DNA of 51,304 bases from Prevotella sp. GTDB taxonomy: Bacteria > Bacteroidota > Bacteroidia > Bacteroidales > Bacteroidaceae. The notes under the pieces are model-generated. The model made no database searches. It saw only the letters and a list, made by a program, of their open reading frames with translations, and had not been told where the DNA came from. The position numbers were made by a program, and so were the translations under genes. Shown here in pieces: positions 41,425 to 51,013 of the stretch; position 1 is the stretch's first letter; each line of letters begins with the position of its first letter. The stretch is from assembly GCA_016901395.1 (NCBI GenBank), contig JAEAMQ010000098.1:1-51304 (forward strand), written 5' to 3'.

Positions 41425-41841
41425 TTGGCAAGGATATTATCAATAGACTATGGCAAGAAGCGCACGGGGCTTGCCGTAACCGACCCTATGCAGTTGATTG
41501 CCAATGGGCTGACTACAGTCAATACGAAAGATTTGTTCGACTTTCTCTTGCAATACATTCAGAGGGAGAAAGTCGAACGGATTATTATAGGTAAGCCTAC
41601 GCAGATGAATGCCGCCCCTTCGGAGAATATGGCGAGGATAGAAAATTTTGTTGGGCGCTGGCGCAAGCTTCAGCCCGCGATACCTGTCGAGTATTATGAC
41701 GAGCGGTTTACATCGGTATTGGCTCATCGTGCGATTTTGGAAGGAGGAGTGAAGAAGAAGGTGAGGAGAGAAAATAAGGGGTTGGTCGACGAAATCAGTG
41801 CGATAATTATACTTCAGGATTATTTGAATTACAGAAAATGA
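41425..41841 (+). CDS. ruvX: Putative pre-16S rRNA nuclease / Holliday junction resolvase-like, YqgF/RuvX family
   Basis: 138 residues. It begins with TTG (41425): no ATG fits before the conserved ARILSIDYGKKRTGLAV start. The RNase H-like fold has the first-strand Asp (SIDYG), IIIGKP in the middle, DERFTSV, and the C-terminal LVDEISAIIILQDYL with acidic residues. The family acts in 16S rRNA 5' maturation or DNA repair. It overlaps def by 4 nt (ATGA), showing translational coupling. Confidence 0.93.
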   Translation: MARILSIDYGKKRTGLAVTDPMQLIANGLTTVNTKDLFDFLLQYIQREKVERIIIGKPTQMNAAPSENMARIENFVGRWRKLQPAIPVEYYDERFTSVLAHRAILEGGVKKKVRRENKGLVDEISAIIILQDYLNYRK

Positions 41842-42401
41842 TATTACCCATCTATACTTATGGGCATCCAGTATTGAGAAAGGTTGCTCAGGATATCCCT
41901 ACCGATTATCCGGATTTGGATCAGTTGGTCAAAGACATGTATGAGACACTTGATGCTTCATCGGGTGTAGGATTGGCCGCTCCGCAGATAGGCAAATCTA
42001 TTCGCGTGGTTGTTATAGACTTGGATGTACTCAAGGAAGACTTCCCAGAGTATGCCGGTTTCCGCCATGCCTACATCAATCCACATATCATAGAGCTGGA
42101 CGAAAAATCCAAAAAGGAGACGATGGAGGAGGGATGTTTGTCCATTCCTGGTCTCAGTGAGAATGTGGCTCGGTATTCCCGCATTCATGTACAGTATCTT
42201 GATGAGAGCCTCCAGCCTCATGATGAGTGGGTAGAAGGGTATTTGGCACGTGTCATGCAGCATGAGTTTGACCATCTCGAAGGTGTGCTGTACGTTGATC
42301 GTGTTACGCCTTTCCGCAAACAACTTATCCGTAATAAGCTCCGTGGCATTATGCAGGGCAAGTTCAATTGCAGCTACAGGGTGAAGACTATACGCAAATA
42401 G
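41838..42401 (+). CDS. def: Peptide deformylase
   Basis: 187 residues. All three motifs are present: GVGLAAPQIG (43-52), EEGCLSIPG (Cys100 metal ligand) and HEFDHLEG (His142, Glu143, His146). It removes the formyl group from nascent peptides in the cytoplasm. It overlaps ruvX by 4 nt, and the TPR protein gene starts 2 nt after it. Confidence 0.97.
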   Translation: MILPIYTYGHPVLRKVAQDIPTDYPDLDQLVKDMYETLDASSGVGLAAPQIGKSIRVVVIDLDVLKEDFPEYAGFRHAYINPHIIELDEKSKKETMEEGCLSIPGLSENVARYSRIHVQYLDESLQPHDEWVEGYLARVMQHEFDHLEGVLYVDRVTPFRKQLIRNKLRGIMQGKFNCSYRVKTIRK

Positions 42402-42403
42402 CT

Positions 42404-44383
42404 ATGCTGATGAAGAGCAAAATCGTTATCTTGCTCATGACTTTGTTGTCTGCAGGCACTCTGCGGGCACAATATAATGTAGAACGCCTTATTACGAGTG
42501 GAGAGGTGGCGTTGCATTATGAGGATTACGTGCTCTCCATTCAATATTTCAATAAGGTGTTAGCTTTGAAGCCTTATCTGTGGCTTCCGTGGTATGATAG
42601 GTCGGTGGCCAAATTCTACCTTGACGATTTTGTGGGGGCGGAGCAGGATGCTTCCAAAGCTATCGAGCTCAATCCTTATATTGAACAACTCTTCGACCTG
42701 CGGGGTATATCGCGCATCAGACAAGAAAAATATGGCGATGCAGTCACGGATTACACCAAGGCTATTAAGCTCAATCCTTCGGTTTCGAGTTTCTGGCTAA
42801 ATCGTGCGATTTGCCGTATGAAGGTGAACGACTACGATCAGGCCTTGCTCGATGCCGACACCATTATCAAACGATGGGCCAACACTGCTTCTGCCTATTC
42901 CTTGAAGGCAGAGATTTATCTTAATAAAAAAGATACAGCGCTGGCTGACTCTTGGCTTTCCAAGAGTCTTTCTATTGACTCCTACAACACCGATGCATGG
43001 ATGACGCGTGCCTATATCGCCCTGAACCGGCGCGACTGGCGCAGTGCCGACAGCAGCCTGAGCAAGGTGATCCATCTCAAACCTAAGATGGTTAACAGTT
43101 ATGTCAACCGGGCTTTGGCACGATTGAATATCAACAATCTTCGAGGTGCAATGGCAGATTATGACATGGCCATCGACCTTGACCCCAACAACTTCCTCGC
43201 ACACTATAACCGTGGTCTTCTTCGTGTGCAGCTTGGTGATGACAACCGTGCCATCAACGACTTCGATTTTGTCGTAAAGATGGAACCCCGCAATTTCATG
43301 GCAATCTACAACCGGGCGTTGCTCAACGACAAAGTAGGTAATCTGCGGGCGGCAATACGTGATTACACGAATGTCATCGATCAGTTCCCCAACTTCTGGG
43401 CGGGCCTGGCTGCCCGCGCACGATGCTATCGTAAGTTGGGCATGACCGCCAAAGCCGAACTTGACGAGTTCCGCATTTTCAAGGCACAGATGGATAAGCA
43501 CATCGGCATTCAGCAGCGTTGGAGTCGTGACAAGGTTAAGGAGATGCGGAAAAGGTCGGAGATCAATCTGGACAAATACAATGATATTGTAGTAGAAGAC
43601 GAACCACGGATAGAGCATGAGTACAAGAGCCAGTATCGGGGTACTATACAGAACCGTGATGTTGAGTTAGCATTGCTTCCAATGTATCAGTTGTCTTATT
43701 TCTCATCATCCAATGGTGTGAGGGGCTATCAGGCATTTGATGCAGAGGTAGACAATTTCAATAACAAACGCGACCCCATCCGGAGATTTGACCTCACCTG
43801 CAACTATAGTCACGAGAAACTGACAGATGTTCAGTCCAGACAGATATTCCAGCTCATCGACGCACTTTCAGAGGGTATCCGTGAGGAGAAGGATGTTAAG
43901 GTGAGAGCCGCTTTGTTGTTGCAAAGGGCTGTGGCTTATGCCGATGCACAGAATCTTTCTGATGCCATTGCAGACCTTGACGACTATATAGCCCTCGACT
44001 CAACGTCGGCTTTGGGACGATGGCAACGTGCTGTGTGCCAGTCGCTGCAGAATAGCTACGATGCTTCCCGGGGACAGAATGTGAGTATGAAAGCTTCTCA
44101 GGCAGAGGGCGATTTTGCAGAGGCTCTCAAATTGTCTCCACGCAACGCCTATCTCTATTTCAACCGCGGTAATCTCTTTGCTGCAGACAAAAACTATGAG
44201 CGTGCCATTGCTGATTATACGCGAGCATTGCAGCTTGACCCTCGTCTTGCCGAGGCCTACTATAATCGTGGTGTGGTTTATGCGCAGAGTGGTAATTCGC
44301 GTGAAGCCAAACAAGATCTGAGTAAAGCTGGTGAGTTAGGCCTCTATGATGCTTACGCACTGAGCAAAAAGGTGGAGAAGTAG
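42404..44383 (+). CDS. Exported tetratricopeptide-repeat protein
   Basis: 659 residues from ATG 42404. A signal peptide (about 1-22, ending LRAQ) is followed by a series of TPR units across about 25-340 (e.g. YGDAVTDYTKAIKLNPSVSS, RGAMADYDMAIDLDPNNFLA) and a C-terminal pair (about 560-650, YERAIADYTRALQLDPRLAE). The less repetitive middle (about 350-480) carries RQIFQLIDALSEG. It should be periplasmic or envelope-bound and act as a protein-protein scaffold. It is the last gene of the SPOR-ruvX-def group. No enzymatic motif is seen. Confidence 0.9.
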   Translation: MLMKSKIVILLMTLLSAGTLRAQYNVERLITSGEVALHYEDYVLSIQYFNKVLALKPYLWLPWYDRSVAKFYLDDFVGAEQDASKAIELNPYIEQLFDLRGISRIRQEKYGDAVTDYTKAIKLNPSVSSFWLNRAICRMKVNDYDQALLDADTIIKRWANTASAYSLKAEIYLNKKDTALADSWLSKSLSIDSYNTDAWMTRAYIALNRRDWRSADSSLSKVIHLKPKMVNSYVNRALARLNINNLRGAMADYDMAIDLDPNNFLAHYNRGLLRVQLGDDNRAINDFDFVVKMEPRNFMAIYNRALLNDKVGNLRAAIRDYTNVIDQFPNFWAGLAARARCYRKLGMTAKAELDEFRIFKAQMDKHIGIQQRWSRDKVKEMRKRSEINLDKYNDIVVEDEPRIEHEYKSQYRGTIQNRDVELALLPMYQLSYFSSSNGVRGYQAFDAEVDNFNNKRDPIRRFDLTCNYSHEKLTDVQSRQIFQLIDALSEGIREEKDVKVRAALLLQRAVAYADAQNLSDAIADLDDYIALDSTSALGRWQRAVCQSLQNSYDASRGQNVSMKASQAEGDFAEALKLSPRNAYLYFNRGNLFAADKNYERAIADYTRALQLDPRLAEAYYNRGVVYAQSGNSREAKQDLSKAGELGLYDAYALSKKVEK

Positions 44384-44413
44384 TTTTTTAAGATTAAAGG
44401 GGGAGTAAAAGAC

Positions 44414-44613
44414 GTTAGAGGAGTTAAAGAGAGGGGGAAGTTAGAGAAGTTAGGAAGTTAAGGAAGTTAAGAAGTTAGAGAAGTTAAAGACAAATGCTTG
44501 ACGGTTGTCCATACCACACGCTGGAGGTGATGTCTTCAACTTCTCTAACTTCTCTAACTTCCTTAACTTCTTAACTTCCTAACTTCCTAACTTCTTAACC
44601 TCTCTAATTTCCC
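44414..44613. repeat. Large inverted GAAGTTAA-array element upstream of thrS
   Basis: The left array (about 44414-44489) consists of 8-9-nt units GAAGTTAR(A/G). The right array (about 44535-44613) is the inverted form (TTAACTTCC/TTCTAACTTCT units). The 45-nt centre includes GGTGATGTCTTCAAC. The element resembles 8346-8534 in its arms and in TGTCTTCA beside the right arm. It fills the spacer between the TPR gene and thrS. Confidence 0.85.
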
Positions 44614-44664
44614 TCTTTCGCGAAAAAATCCTCCCTTTTCTTACCCTGTCCCAAAATAAAGTAT

Positions 44665-44672
44665 TAATTTTG
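44665..44672 (+). promoter_or_regulatory. -7 element for thrS
   Basis: TAATTTTG, 29 nt before the thrS ATG and just after the repeat element. Confidence 0.6.
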
Positions 44673-44701
44673 TGATGATTTAAATAAAACTAATTTGTAA
44701 T

Positions 44702-46654
44702 ATGGTTAAAATCACATTCCCAGACGGTTCTGTTCGTGAGTATGAGCAGGGCGTTACTGGTTTGCAAATCGCTGAGAGTATCTCACCTGCTCTCGCCCGT
44801 GACGTTGTATCTTGCGGGATCAATGGTGAGACGACAGAATTAAACCGCCCAATCAACGTAGATGCTTCTGTGGTGTTCTACAAGTTTGAGGACGAAGAGG
44901 GTAAGCACACATTTTGGCATACTTCTGCCCACCTGTTGGCAGAAGCTCTGCAGGAATTGTACCCTGGCATCCAGTTTGGCTTTGGCCCTGCAATCGAGAA
45001 CGGCTTTTTCTATGATGTGATGCCGGCCGAGGGACAGACCATTTCTGAGAACGATTTCTCTAAAATCGAGGATAAGATGCGTGAACTGGCCAAGAAGAAT
45101 GAGCCGGTAGTACGTCGTGAGGTTCCCAAGGCTGAAGCCATGAAGGAATTTGAGGCCGATGGGCAGACTTATAAAGTGGAGCACATTGACTTGGATTTGA
45201 AAGATGGCTCGATTTCAACATATACTCAGGGCAATTTCACCGACCTTTGTCGCGGTCCTCATTTGGTAAGCACGGGACTTATCAAGGCAATCAAGATTAC
45301 CAGCGTGGCCGGAGCTTTCTGGCGCGGTGATGCCAAACGCGAGCAGATGACCCGCATCTATGGTATTACTTTCCCCAAGAAGAAGATGCTCGACGAGTAT
45401 CTTGTCATGCTCGAAGAGGCCAAGAAGCGCGACCACCGCAAGATTGGCAAGGAGATGGAACTCTTCATGTTCTCCGACCGTGTAGGCAAGGGACTCCCTA
45501 TCTGGCTTGCCAAGGGAACACAGCTTCGCCTGCGCCTGCAGGAATTGTTGCGCAGACTGCTTAAACCTTATAATTATCAAGAAGTTATCACGCCGGGTAT
45601 TGGTTCTAAAAACCTCTATGTTACCTCCGGACACTATGCCCATTATGGCAAGGATGCCTTCCAGCCCATCCACACACCGGAGGAGGACGAGGAGTATATG
45701 CTCAAACCGATGAACTGTCCTCACCACTGCGAAATCTATGCTCGCAAGCCTCGTTCTTACAAGGACCTCCCGCTCCGCATCGCAGAATTTGGTACGGTGA
45801 TGCGCTATGAGAAGAGTGGTGAGCTCCACGGACTGACCCGTGTGCGCAGCTTTACCCAAGATGATGCTCATATCTTCGTGCGTCCCGACCAGGTGAAGGC
45901 TGAGTTTGAGAATGTGATAGATATTATCCAGAAGGTGTTTACGGTGTTTGGCTTCGACAACTATGAGGCTCAGATTTCACTTCGTGACCCCAAGGATACT
46001 GATAAGTATATCGGCTCTGACGAGATTTGGGAAGAGAGCCAGAATGCCATCCGTGAGGCCTGCCGTGAGAAAGGCATGAAGGCCCGTGAAGAGATTGGCG
46101 AGGCTGCATTCTATGGTCCTAAGCTCGACTTCATGGTGAAGGATGCCATCGGACGTCGTTGGCAGTTGGGAACGATACAGGTAGACTACAACCTGCCAGC
46201 TCGTTTCAAACTCGAATATACCTCGGAGGACAACTCCAAGCAGGTGCCTGTGATGATCCACCGCGCGCCGTTTGGCTCATTGGAGCGCTTCACGGCTGTG
46301 CTCATCGAGCACACTGCCGGTCACTTCCCCTTGTGGCTCACGCCAGATCAGGTGGCTATCCTTCCTATTTCGGAGAAATTCAATGACTACGCTCTGGAGG
46401 TGAAGAAGTATCTTGACAGTCAGGATGTGCGCAGCTACATCGATGACCGCAATGAGAAGATTGGCCGCAAGATTCGCGACAACGAGCTGAAGCGCGTGCC
46501 CTACATGGTCATCGTCGGCGAGAAGGAGTCGGCAGAAGGTCTCGTTTCCATGCGTAAGCAGGGTGGTGGTGAGCAGGCATCCATGAAGATGGAAGAGTTT
46601 GCCCAGCGCATCAAGGACGAGGTGGCCGAACAGCTCAAAGAGATTGACAACTAA
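44702..46654 (+). CDS. thrS: Threonine-tRNA ligase
   Basis: 650 residues. The order is a TGS domain (1-60), an N2 editing/SAD domain (about 65-235, with HTSAHLL and a later CRGPH-type motif), a class II catalytic core with zinc ligands in MNCPHHCE, motif 2 ([15 protein letters not shown]) and motif 3 ([10 protein letters not shown]), and an anticodon-binding domain (about 540-650). It charges tRNA(Thr) and edits Ser-tRNA(Thr). It is followed by a terminator, then infC-rpmI-rplT, the common bacterial neighbourhood. Confidence 0.97.
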   Translation: MVKITFPDGSVREYEQGVTGLQIAESISPALARDVVSCGINGETTELNRPINVDASVVFYKFEDEEGKHTFWHTSAHLLAEALQELYPGIQFGFGPAIENGFFYDVMPAEGQTISENDFSKIEDKMRELAKKNEPVVRREVPKAEAMKEFEADGQTYKVEHIDLDLKDGSISTYTQGNFTDLCRGPHLVSTGLIKAIKITSVAGAFWRGDAKREQMTRIYGITFPKKKMLDEYLVMLEEAKKRDHRKIGKEMELFMFSDRVGKGLPIWLAKGTQLRLRLQELLRRLLKPYNYQEVITPGIGSKNLYVTSGHYAHYGKDAFQPIHTPEEDEEYMLKPMNCPHHCEIYARKPRSYKDLPLRIAEFGTVMRYEKSGELHGLTRVRSFTQDDAHIFVRPDQVKAEFENVIDIIQKVFTVFGFDNYEAQISLRDPKDTDKYIGSDEIWEESQNAIREACREKGMKAREEIGEAAFYGPKLDFMVKDAIGRRWQLGTIQVDYNLPARFKLEYTSEDNSKQVPVMIHRAPFGSLERFTAVLIEHTAGHFPLWLTPDQVAILPISEKFNDYALEVKKYLDSQDVRSYIDDRNEKIGRKIRDNELKRVPYMVIVGEKESAEGLVSMRKQGGGEQASMKMEEFAQRIKDEVAEQLKEIDN

Positions 46655-46685
46655 GCTGTCTTTCCAACCGGCATAAAACAACTAT

Positions 46686-46720
46686 CAAAGCCGAGGCACA
46701 TCGCCTCGGCTTTGTTGTTG
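46686..46720 (+). terminator. Terminator after thrS
   Basis: Perfect 12-bp stem CAAAGCCGAGGC (46686-46697) / GCCTCGGCTTTG (46703-46714), followed by TTGTTG. Confidence 0.9.
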
Positions 46721-46915
46721 GCAATAGCGTCACGTGGGAATATCTGCTATCAGATTGAGGGAAGGTATTCTCGTTGAAAGAAATTGAAAAAAGGTGATAA
46801 AAACAGAGGCGAAGAGCCGACGAGTGGATGACATGGTGAAAAATAGGGCAAAATTACATAAAACGGAATAGGCTGATAATCAGTATCTTGTAATAAATTG
46901 ACAATTCGAGGCTTT

Positions 46916-46981
46916 GCGATTACTATCTAATCGCATGACGATTACTATCTAATCGTGTCACGATTAGCATCTAATCACACG
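46916..46981. repeat. Array C: three tandem 22-nt dyad repeats plus a degenerate fourth
   Basis: Units 46916-46937, 46938-46959 and 46960-46981 have cores GATTACTATCTAATCG and CGATTAGCATCTAATCA. ATGATTTGGACC at 46982 looks like a decayed fourth unit. Same design as arrays A and B. The 756-nt spacer 46655-47410 also holds the thrS terminator and a GC-richer stretch (47020-47280) without a gene I can support. Confidence 0.85.
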
Positions 46982-47346
46982 ATGATTTGGACCTTTTTAC
47001 AGCTAAAAAAAGCAGAAAAACAGCCCCGAATGCAGGTTTTGCCCCCATCCGTAAGGGTAAAAAGCTCCGGCAAATCCATCTTTTGGGCATGAAAACATGC
47101 TTTCCTCCCTCTTACGTGAGAATAAAAATCTGCCTGTTTCTGATGAAATAAATTGACGAATAGGGCGCGCAGGACCCAACAAGTCCTGACCGGTCATAAG
47201 AATAGTACATGGTATGCGGTTTGAGGTAAGTTGCTCATTAGTCTGTACTTGGACATCTACTTTGCAATGCAATGATTTATATCCCCATACAAATGAATTT
47301 TGCTACATTTTCTTGCAAAACCTTTGGATATTCCGTTTCTTTTTAG

Positions 47347-47354
47347 TAATTTTG
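47347..47354 (+). promoter_or_regulatory. -7 element for the infC-rpmI-rplT operon
   Basis: TAATTTTG, 56 nt before the infC ATG. Confidence 0.6.
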
Positions 47355-47410
47355 CACGCTGAATTGGGTGTGTTATGCCCGTAAAACAAAATAGGCTTTA
47401 ATATAGTTGA

Positions 47411-48097
47411 ATGAAGAAAGACAATGTGAAGAATCAGTATCGCGTGAACGGACAAATCCATGTTCGTGAGGTTCGCGTGGTAAGTGACGATGGTGCTGAA
47501 GTGATGCCAACCCGACAGGCGTTGGATTTGGCTCGCCAGCAAGGAGTAGACCTTGTGGAGATTTCTCCTAACGCACAGCCACCCGTTTGCCGAATCATCG
47601 ACTATAGCAAGTTCCTTTATCAGCAGAAGAAACGCCAGAAGGAGTTGAAGCAGAAGCAGGTGAAGGTGGAAGTCAAGGAAATCAGATTCGGACCTCAGAC
47701 CGACGACCACGACTACAACTTCAAGCTGAAACATGCCAAGGAGTTCCTCGAAGAGGGCAACAAGGTGCGTGCATACGTGTTCTTCCGTGGTCGTTCCATC
47801 CTTTTCAAGGAGCAGGGAGAAGTGTTGTTGCTGCGTTTTGCCAACGATTTGGAGGAATATGCCAAGGTAGAGCAGCTGCCAAAGCTCGAAGGCAAGAAGA
47901 TGTTCCTCTTCCTTGCCCCGAAGAAAGCAGGCGTGGCCAAGCAGAGCCAGCAGAAGCGCGACCGACTGGCTGCCGAGGAAGCCGCTAAGGAGGTGGCCAA
48001 GGTGAAAGAAGCCGAGCATGTCGAAAAGAGCGGTCTTTTGGCTAATGCCAAGGGAGGCGATGCCTTGAAGAAGCTGGTTGAGGAGACCGAAGATTAA
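47411..48097 (+). CDS. infC: Translation initiation factor IF-3
   Basis: 228 residues. The N domain (about 8-80) has [19 protein letters not shown] and [22 protein letters not shown] lysine-rich linker leads to the C domain (about 90-175, [25 protein letters not shown]). An extra Ala/Lys/Glu-rich tail of about 50 residues follows, longer than the ~180-residue E. coli protein but usual in Bacteroidetes. Start is ATG, not the rare AUU of E. coli. IF-3 governs start-codon selection on the 30S subunit. Confidence 0.96.
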   Translation: MKKDNVKNQYRVNGQIHVREVRVVSDDGAEVMPTRQALDLARQQGVDLVEISPNAQPPVCRIIDYSKFLYQQKKRQKELKQKQVKVEVKEIRFGPQTDDHDYNFKLKHAKEFLEEGNKVRAYVFFRGRSILFKEQGEVLLLRFANDLEEYAKVEQLPKLEGKKMFLFLAPKKAGVAKQSQQKRDRLAAEEAAKEVAKVKEAEHVEKSGLLANAKGGDALKKLVEETED

Positions 48098-48170
48098 AAG
48101 AAAAACTGAGTGGTACCGCCAGGTATATGCGTTGCCACCTTTTATTAATAACAATTTAAACAACAAAAAA

Positions 48171-48368
48171 ATGCCAAAAGTAAAGACTAATTCCGGCGCA
48201 AAGAAGAGATTCCGTTTCACCGGTACCGGTAAGATCAAACGTAAGCATGCTTACCACAGTCACATTCTGACTAAGAAGACCAAGAAGCAGAAGAGAAACC
48301 TTGTTCACACCACTTTGGTTGACCAGACAAACATGAAGCAGGTACGTGACTTGCTCTGCCTCCGTTAA
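48171..48368 (+). CDS. rpmI: 50S ribosomal protein L35
   Basis: 65 residues from the ATG of [20 protein letters not shown]. The longer in-frame reading upstream is not L35-like. Very basic, with the conserved [19 protein letters not shown]. It lies between infC and rplT, as in most bacteria. Confidence 0.97.
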   Translation: MPKVKTNSGAKKRFRFTGTGKIKRKHAYHSHILTKKTKKQKRNLVHTTLVDQTNMKQVRDLLCLR

Positions 48369-48407
48369 TCATTAACTTTTTAGTCGAACGTTTAAAGAAG
48401 AAAAATT

Positions 48408-48752
48408 ATGCCAAGATCAGTAAATCACGTTGCATCAAAAGCAAAGAGAACAAGAATTCTGAAGCTCACTAAGGGTTATTTCGGAGCTCGCAAGAATGTC
48501 TGGACCGTAGCCAAGAACACTTGGGAGAAGGGTTTGACCTACGCTTATCGCGATCGTCGCAACAAGAAGCGCAACTTCCGCGCACTCTGGATTCAGCGTA
48601 TCAACGCTGCCGCTCGTCTGCAGGACATGAGCTACAGCCAGTTGATGGGTGCCCTCCACAAGAATGGTATTGAGATCAACCGTAAGGTTCTCGCCGACCT
48701 CGCTGTGAACAACCCCGAGGCTTTCAAGGCAATCGTAGACAAGGTGAAGTAA
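48408..48752 (+). CDS. rplT: 50S ribosomal protein L20
   Basis: 114 residues. [19 protein letters not shown], then [20 protein letters not shown] and [21 protein letters not shown] are the L20 signature. It is an early assembly protein of the 50S subunit. It ends the infC operon at the terminator just downstream. Confidence 0.97.
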   Translation: MPRSVNHVASKAKRTRILKLTKGYFGARKNVWTVAKNTWEKGLTYAYRDRRNKKRNFRALWIQRINAAARLQDMSYSQLMGALHKNGIEINRKVLADLAVNNPEAFKAIVDKVK

Positions 48753-48783
48753 ATTCAGCCTTATCACAGAATAAGAATAAAAG

Positions 48784-48818
48784 AGCGAATGGCTTAGTGC
48801 CGTTCGCTTTTTTGTTTT
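48784..48818 (+). terminator. Terminator of the infC-rpmI-rplT operon
   Basis: Stem AGCGAATGGC (48784-48793) / GCCGTTCGCT (48799-48808) with one wobble pair, followed by a T-rich run. Confidence 0.9.
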
Positions 48819-48989
48819 TTGGAATGGGAAACAGTGTGGGTAAACAGGTAAATTTAGGTCAAAAGGAGTAGGGATATGGTTCTCCATATCATGGCTAATG
48901 GATTGAAGCTCACATTAATATAAGTCAACTATTCATGCGCCAGCACGGGAAAGTGGAGGCCGGTGCCCCCTTGTCTCAGCCTTTTTGGG

Positions 48990-48997
48990 TAACTTTG
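48990..48997 (+). promoter_or_regulatory. -7 element for the cytidylate kinase-like/lrgAB operon
   Basis: TAACTTTG, 41 nt before the ATG at 49039. It rules out the longer in-frame start at 48985. Confidence 0.55.
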
Positions 48998-49038
48998 CAG
49001 GTGTTTACAGGATAATCGACAGATTAAAATTCATTGAT

Positions 49039-49632
49039 ATGATTATTACGATTGCACGGCAGACCGGTTGTGGTGCGCTCCATGTGGGAGAGAAGCTGGC
49101 CCGGCATTATGGCATTCCGTTTTATACCCGACAGAATCTCAGGGATATGGCGGAACGGAAGGGTATGCTTTCGGAGATGGACGACTTCTTCGAGGAGCGT
49201 CCGGTAGACGAGCTGATGTTCGCCATTTCGAGCGATTACGAGGATTCGACGGGCAAGAAGAATGAACGTCCGCTTGAGATGCTGGCCGAAATGATAGGCG
49301 ACGAAAATTGCATCATCATTGGACGGTGCGGCAATTACATCTTCCGCAAACGGCAAGACTTGGTCTCTGTGTTTCTCAAAGGCAACATTCATCAGCGCAT
49401 CCGCAATATTGAGGCCGACGAACACCTGCCGTATATCGAGGCCAAAGACTTCGTGCAGGAGCAGGACGATCATCGGCAGACCTATCATAAGTTTCACACC
49501 GGGCTGACGTGGGGCAATGCCGACGACTATGACCTGTGTGTGGACAGTTGTCGTCTATCCGTGGACGATACAGCCCAACTCATTATAGACTACGTGGACC
49601 ACACGGAATGTAAGGTTCATCAATTTGAATAG
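49039..49632 (+). CDS. Cytidylate kinase-like family protein
   Basis: 197 residues from ATG 49039. The P-loop region is MIITIARQTGCGALHVGEKL, which matches the Cytidylate_kin2 family although the Walker A is atypical (no GxxxxGKS/T). IIIGRCGNYIFR (about 94-105) and an Arg-rich lid (HQRIRNIEAD) are typical. The family probably phosphorylates a nucleotide-like substrate, but its true substrate is not established. LrgA and LrgB genes follow on the same strand in a tight operon. Confidence 0.85.
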   Translation: MIITIARQTGCGALHVGEKLARHYGIPFYTRQNLRDMAERKGMLSEMDDFFEERPVDELMFAISSDYEDSTGKKNERPLEMLAEMIGDENCIIIGRCGNYIFRKRQDLVSVFLKGNIHQRIRNIEADEHLPYIEAKDFVQEQDDHRQTYHKFHTGLTWGNADDYDLCVDSCRLSVDDTAQLIIDYVDHTECKVHQFE

Positions 49633-49642
49633 AGTGGGGAGT

Positions 49643-50020
49643 ATGAAGTATCTGTTACAGTTTCTGATTATCATCACCATTGCCTTCTTGGGTGAGGTGT
49701 TGCACTATCTTATCCCCATTCCCATCTCGGCAAGCATCTATGGCATCATCCTGCTGTTTATCGCTCTGGAACTGAAATGGGTCAAAGTGAAAGACATCCG
49801 TGAAGTGACGGTGTTTCTGTTGGCCATCATGCCGGTGATATTTGTGCCTGCTGCGGCCGGCCTGATAGACTCGTGGGCAGTCATTGAGAAGTCGCTCCTA
49901 CAATATATCGTCATCACGGTGTTGTCGACGTTTGTCGTCATGGGTGTGGCCGGATGGGTAACGCAGTATGCCATACGCCGCGGACGCATGAGGAAGGAAA
50001 TCAAAATTTCGGAAGAATGA
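49643..50020 (+). CDS. lrgA: CidA/LrgA family membrane protein
   Basis: 125 residues from ATG 49643, preceded by GGGGAGT. A TTG-initiated extension at 49625 is unlikely. Four membrane helices (about 3-22, 28-45, 60-82 and 88-112). Motifs LGEVLHYLIPIPISASIYG and PAAAGLIDSWA are typical. Members are called murein hydrolase regulators, but plant and bacterial relatives export glycolate, glycerate, pyruvate or similar acids. It overlaps lrgB by 4 nt. Confidence 0.9.
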   Translation: MKYLLQFLIIITIAFLGEVLHYLIPIPISASIYGIILLFIALELKWVKVKDIREVTVFLLAIMPVIFVPAAAGLIDSWAVIEKSLLQYIVITVLSTFVVMGVAGWVTQYAIRRGRMRKEIKISEE

Positions 50021-50709
50021 AAGAGATGTTTACTGATTCGGTGTTTCTCGGCGTGATGCTCACGTTGGGTTCTTATGGCATTGGCATGCTTCTCAAGCGC
50101 AAGACCGGTTGGGCTTTGATGAATCCTCTGTTGGTTTCCATTGTGCTGGTCATTGCTTTTCTGTTGCTCAGCGGCGTGAGTTACAAGGACTATGCGGCAG
50201 GATCAAGCTGCATCAGCTATCTGCTCACCCCCTCAACCATCTGTCTTGCCGTGCCATTGTATCAGCAAATGGAGTTGCTGAAGAAGAATTACCGGGCCGT
50301 ACTCGTGGGCATCGTGGCGGGAGTGCTGTCGTCGATGGTTACGATATTGGTGTTGGCCCTGCTGTTTCATTTCGACCACGCCTCCTACGTGACCTTCCTT
50401 CCCAAGTCCATCACCACCGCCATTGGTATGGGTGTGTCTGAGGAGTTGGGCGGATACGTGTCGGTTACGGTGGTGGTGATTATCGTGACGGGCGTGTTGG
50501 GCAACATTTTCGCAGAGAAAGTATTGAAGCTCCTGAAGATAGACGAGCCTATCGCCAAAGGTATTGCGATTGGTAGTTCCTCTCATGCCGTGGGCACGGT
50601 GAAGGCTATGGAGATGGGTGCTGTGGAAGGAGCGATGAGCGGACTGTCGATTGTGGTCTGCGGCATCCTCACCGTGTTGAGTTCCATCGTGTTCGCCATG
50701 TTCATCTGA
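50017..50709 (+). CDS. lrgB: LrgB family membrane protein
   Basis: 230 residues from ATG 50017 (ATGA overlap with lrgA). About six or seven membrane helices. Family motifs are FLPKSITTAIGMGVSEELGG and IGSSSHAVGTVKAMEMGAVEGAMSGL. With LrgA it should form an inner-membrane export or regulatory complex. The last gene of the window; no terminator with a T-run was found after it. Confidence 0.92.
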   Translation: MKEMFTDSVFLGVMLTLGSYGIGMLLKRKTGWALMNPLLVSIVLVIAFLLLSGVSYKDYAAGSSCISYLLTPSTICLAVPLYQQMELLKKNYRAVLVGIVAGVLSSMVTILVLALLFHFDHASYVTFLPKSITTAIGMGVSEELGGYVSVTVVVIIVTGVLGNIFAEKVLKLLKIDEPIAKGIAIGSSSHAVGTVKAMEMGAVEGAMSGLSIVVCGILTVLSSIVFAMFI

Positions 50710-50797
50710 TACAGGGTGGGAGAGGTCCGGATAATCTCACCCCATCCCTATAGAAATCGAAGCATATAAAAACAAAGGTCAAAGCACCTTGCCCCTA

Positions 50798-50836
50798 CAG
50801 CCTCTCCCCCTTGCCCCTCCCCCGTAGGGAGGGGAG
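50798..50836. repeat. GC-rich hairpin repeat (CAGCCTCTCCCCC family), copy 1
   Basis: It begins CAGCCTCTCCCCC and ends in CCCTCCCCC-GTAG-GGAGGGGAG, which folds as a hairpin. A near-identical copy is at 51196-51233. Confidence 0.8.
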
Positions 50837-50891
50837 GATAATGTTTGGGGGACGGGGCTTTCGCGTAGGAAAGGTGTGTGTTGTAGGAGTC

Positions 50892-50912
50892 TGCCCCGTG
50901 CATGCCCGCACT
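50892..50912. repeat. Dispersed GC-rich repeat, copy 2
   Basis: Contains TGCCCCGTGCATGCCCGCAC. Copies 3 and 4 lie inverted at about 51172-51193 and 51283-51304; copy 1 is near 27492. Confidence 0.8.
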
Positions 50913-51013
50913 GCCGAATGGCTTTTCAGCATTAGACTTAATTCTCACACAGACTTTCACTGACGTTCACAGACTTCCTGCACAAAATTCTATCGCATCG
51001 ATTTCCACAGACC

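Noticed and set aside
47003..47272. 89-residue minus-strand open frame in the thrS-infC spacer
   Set aside because: Aromatic-rich, low-quality composition, no promoter or recognisable motif, and it overlaps repeat-bearing non-coding DNA.
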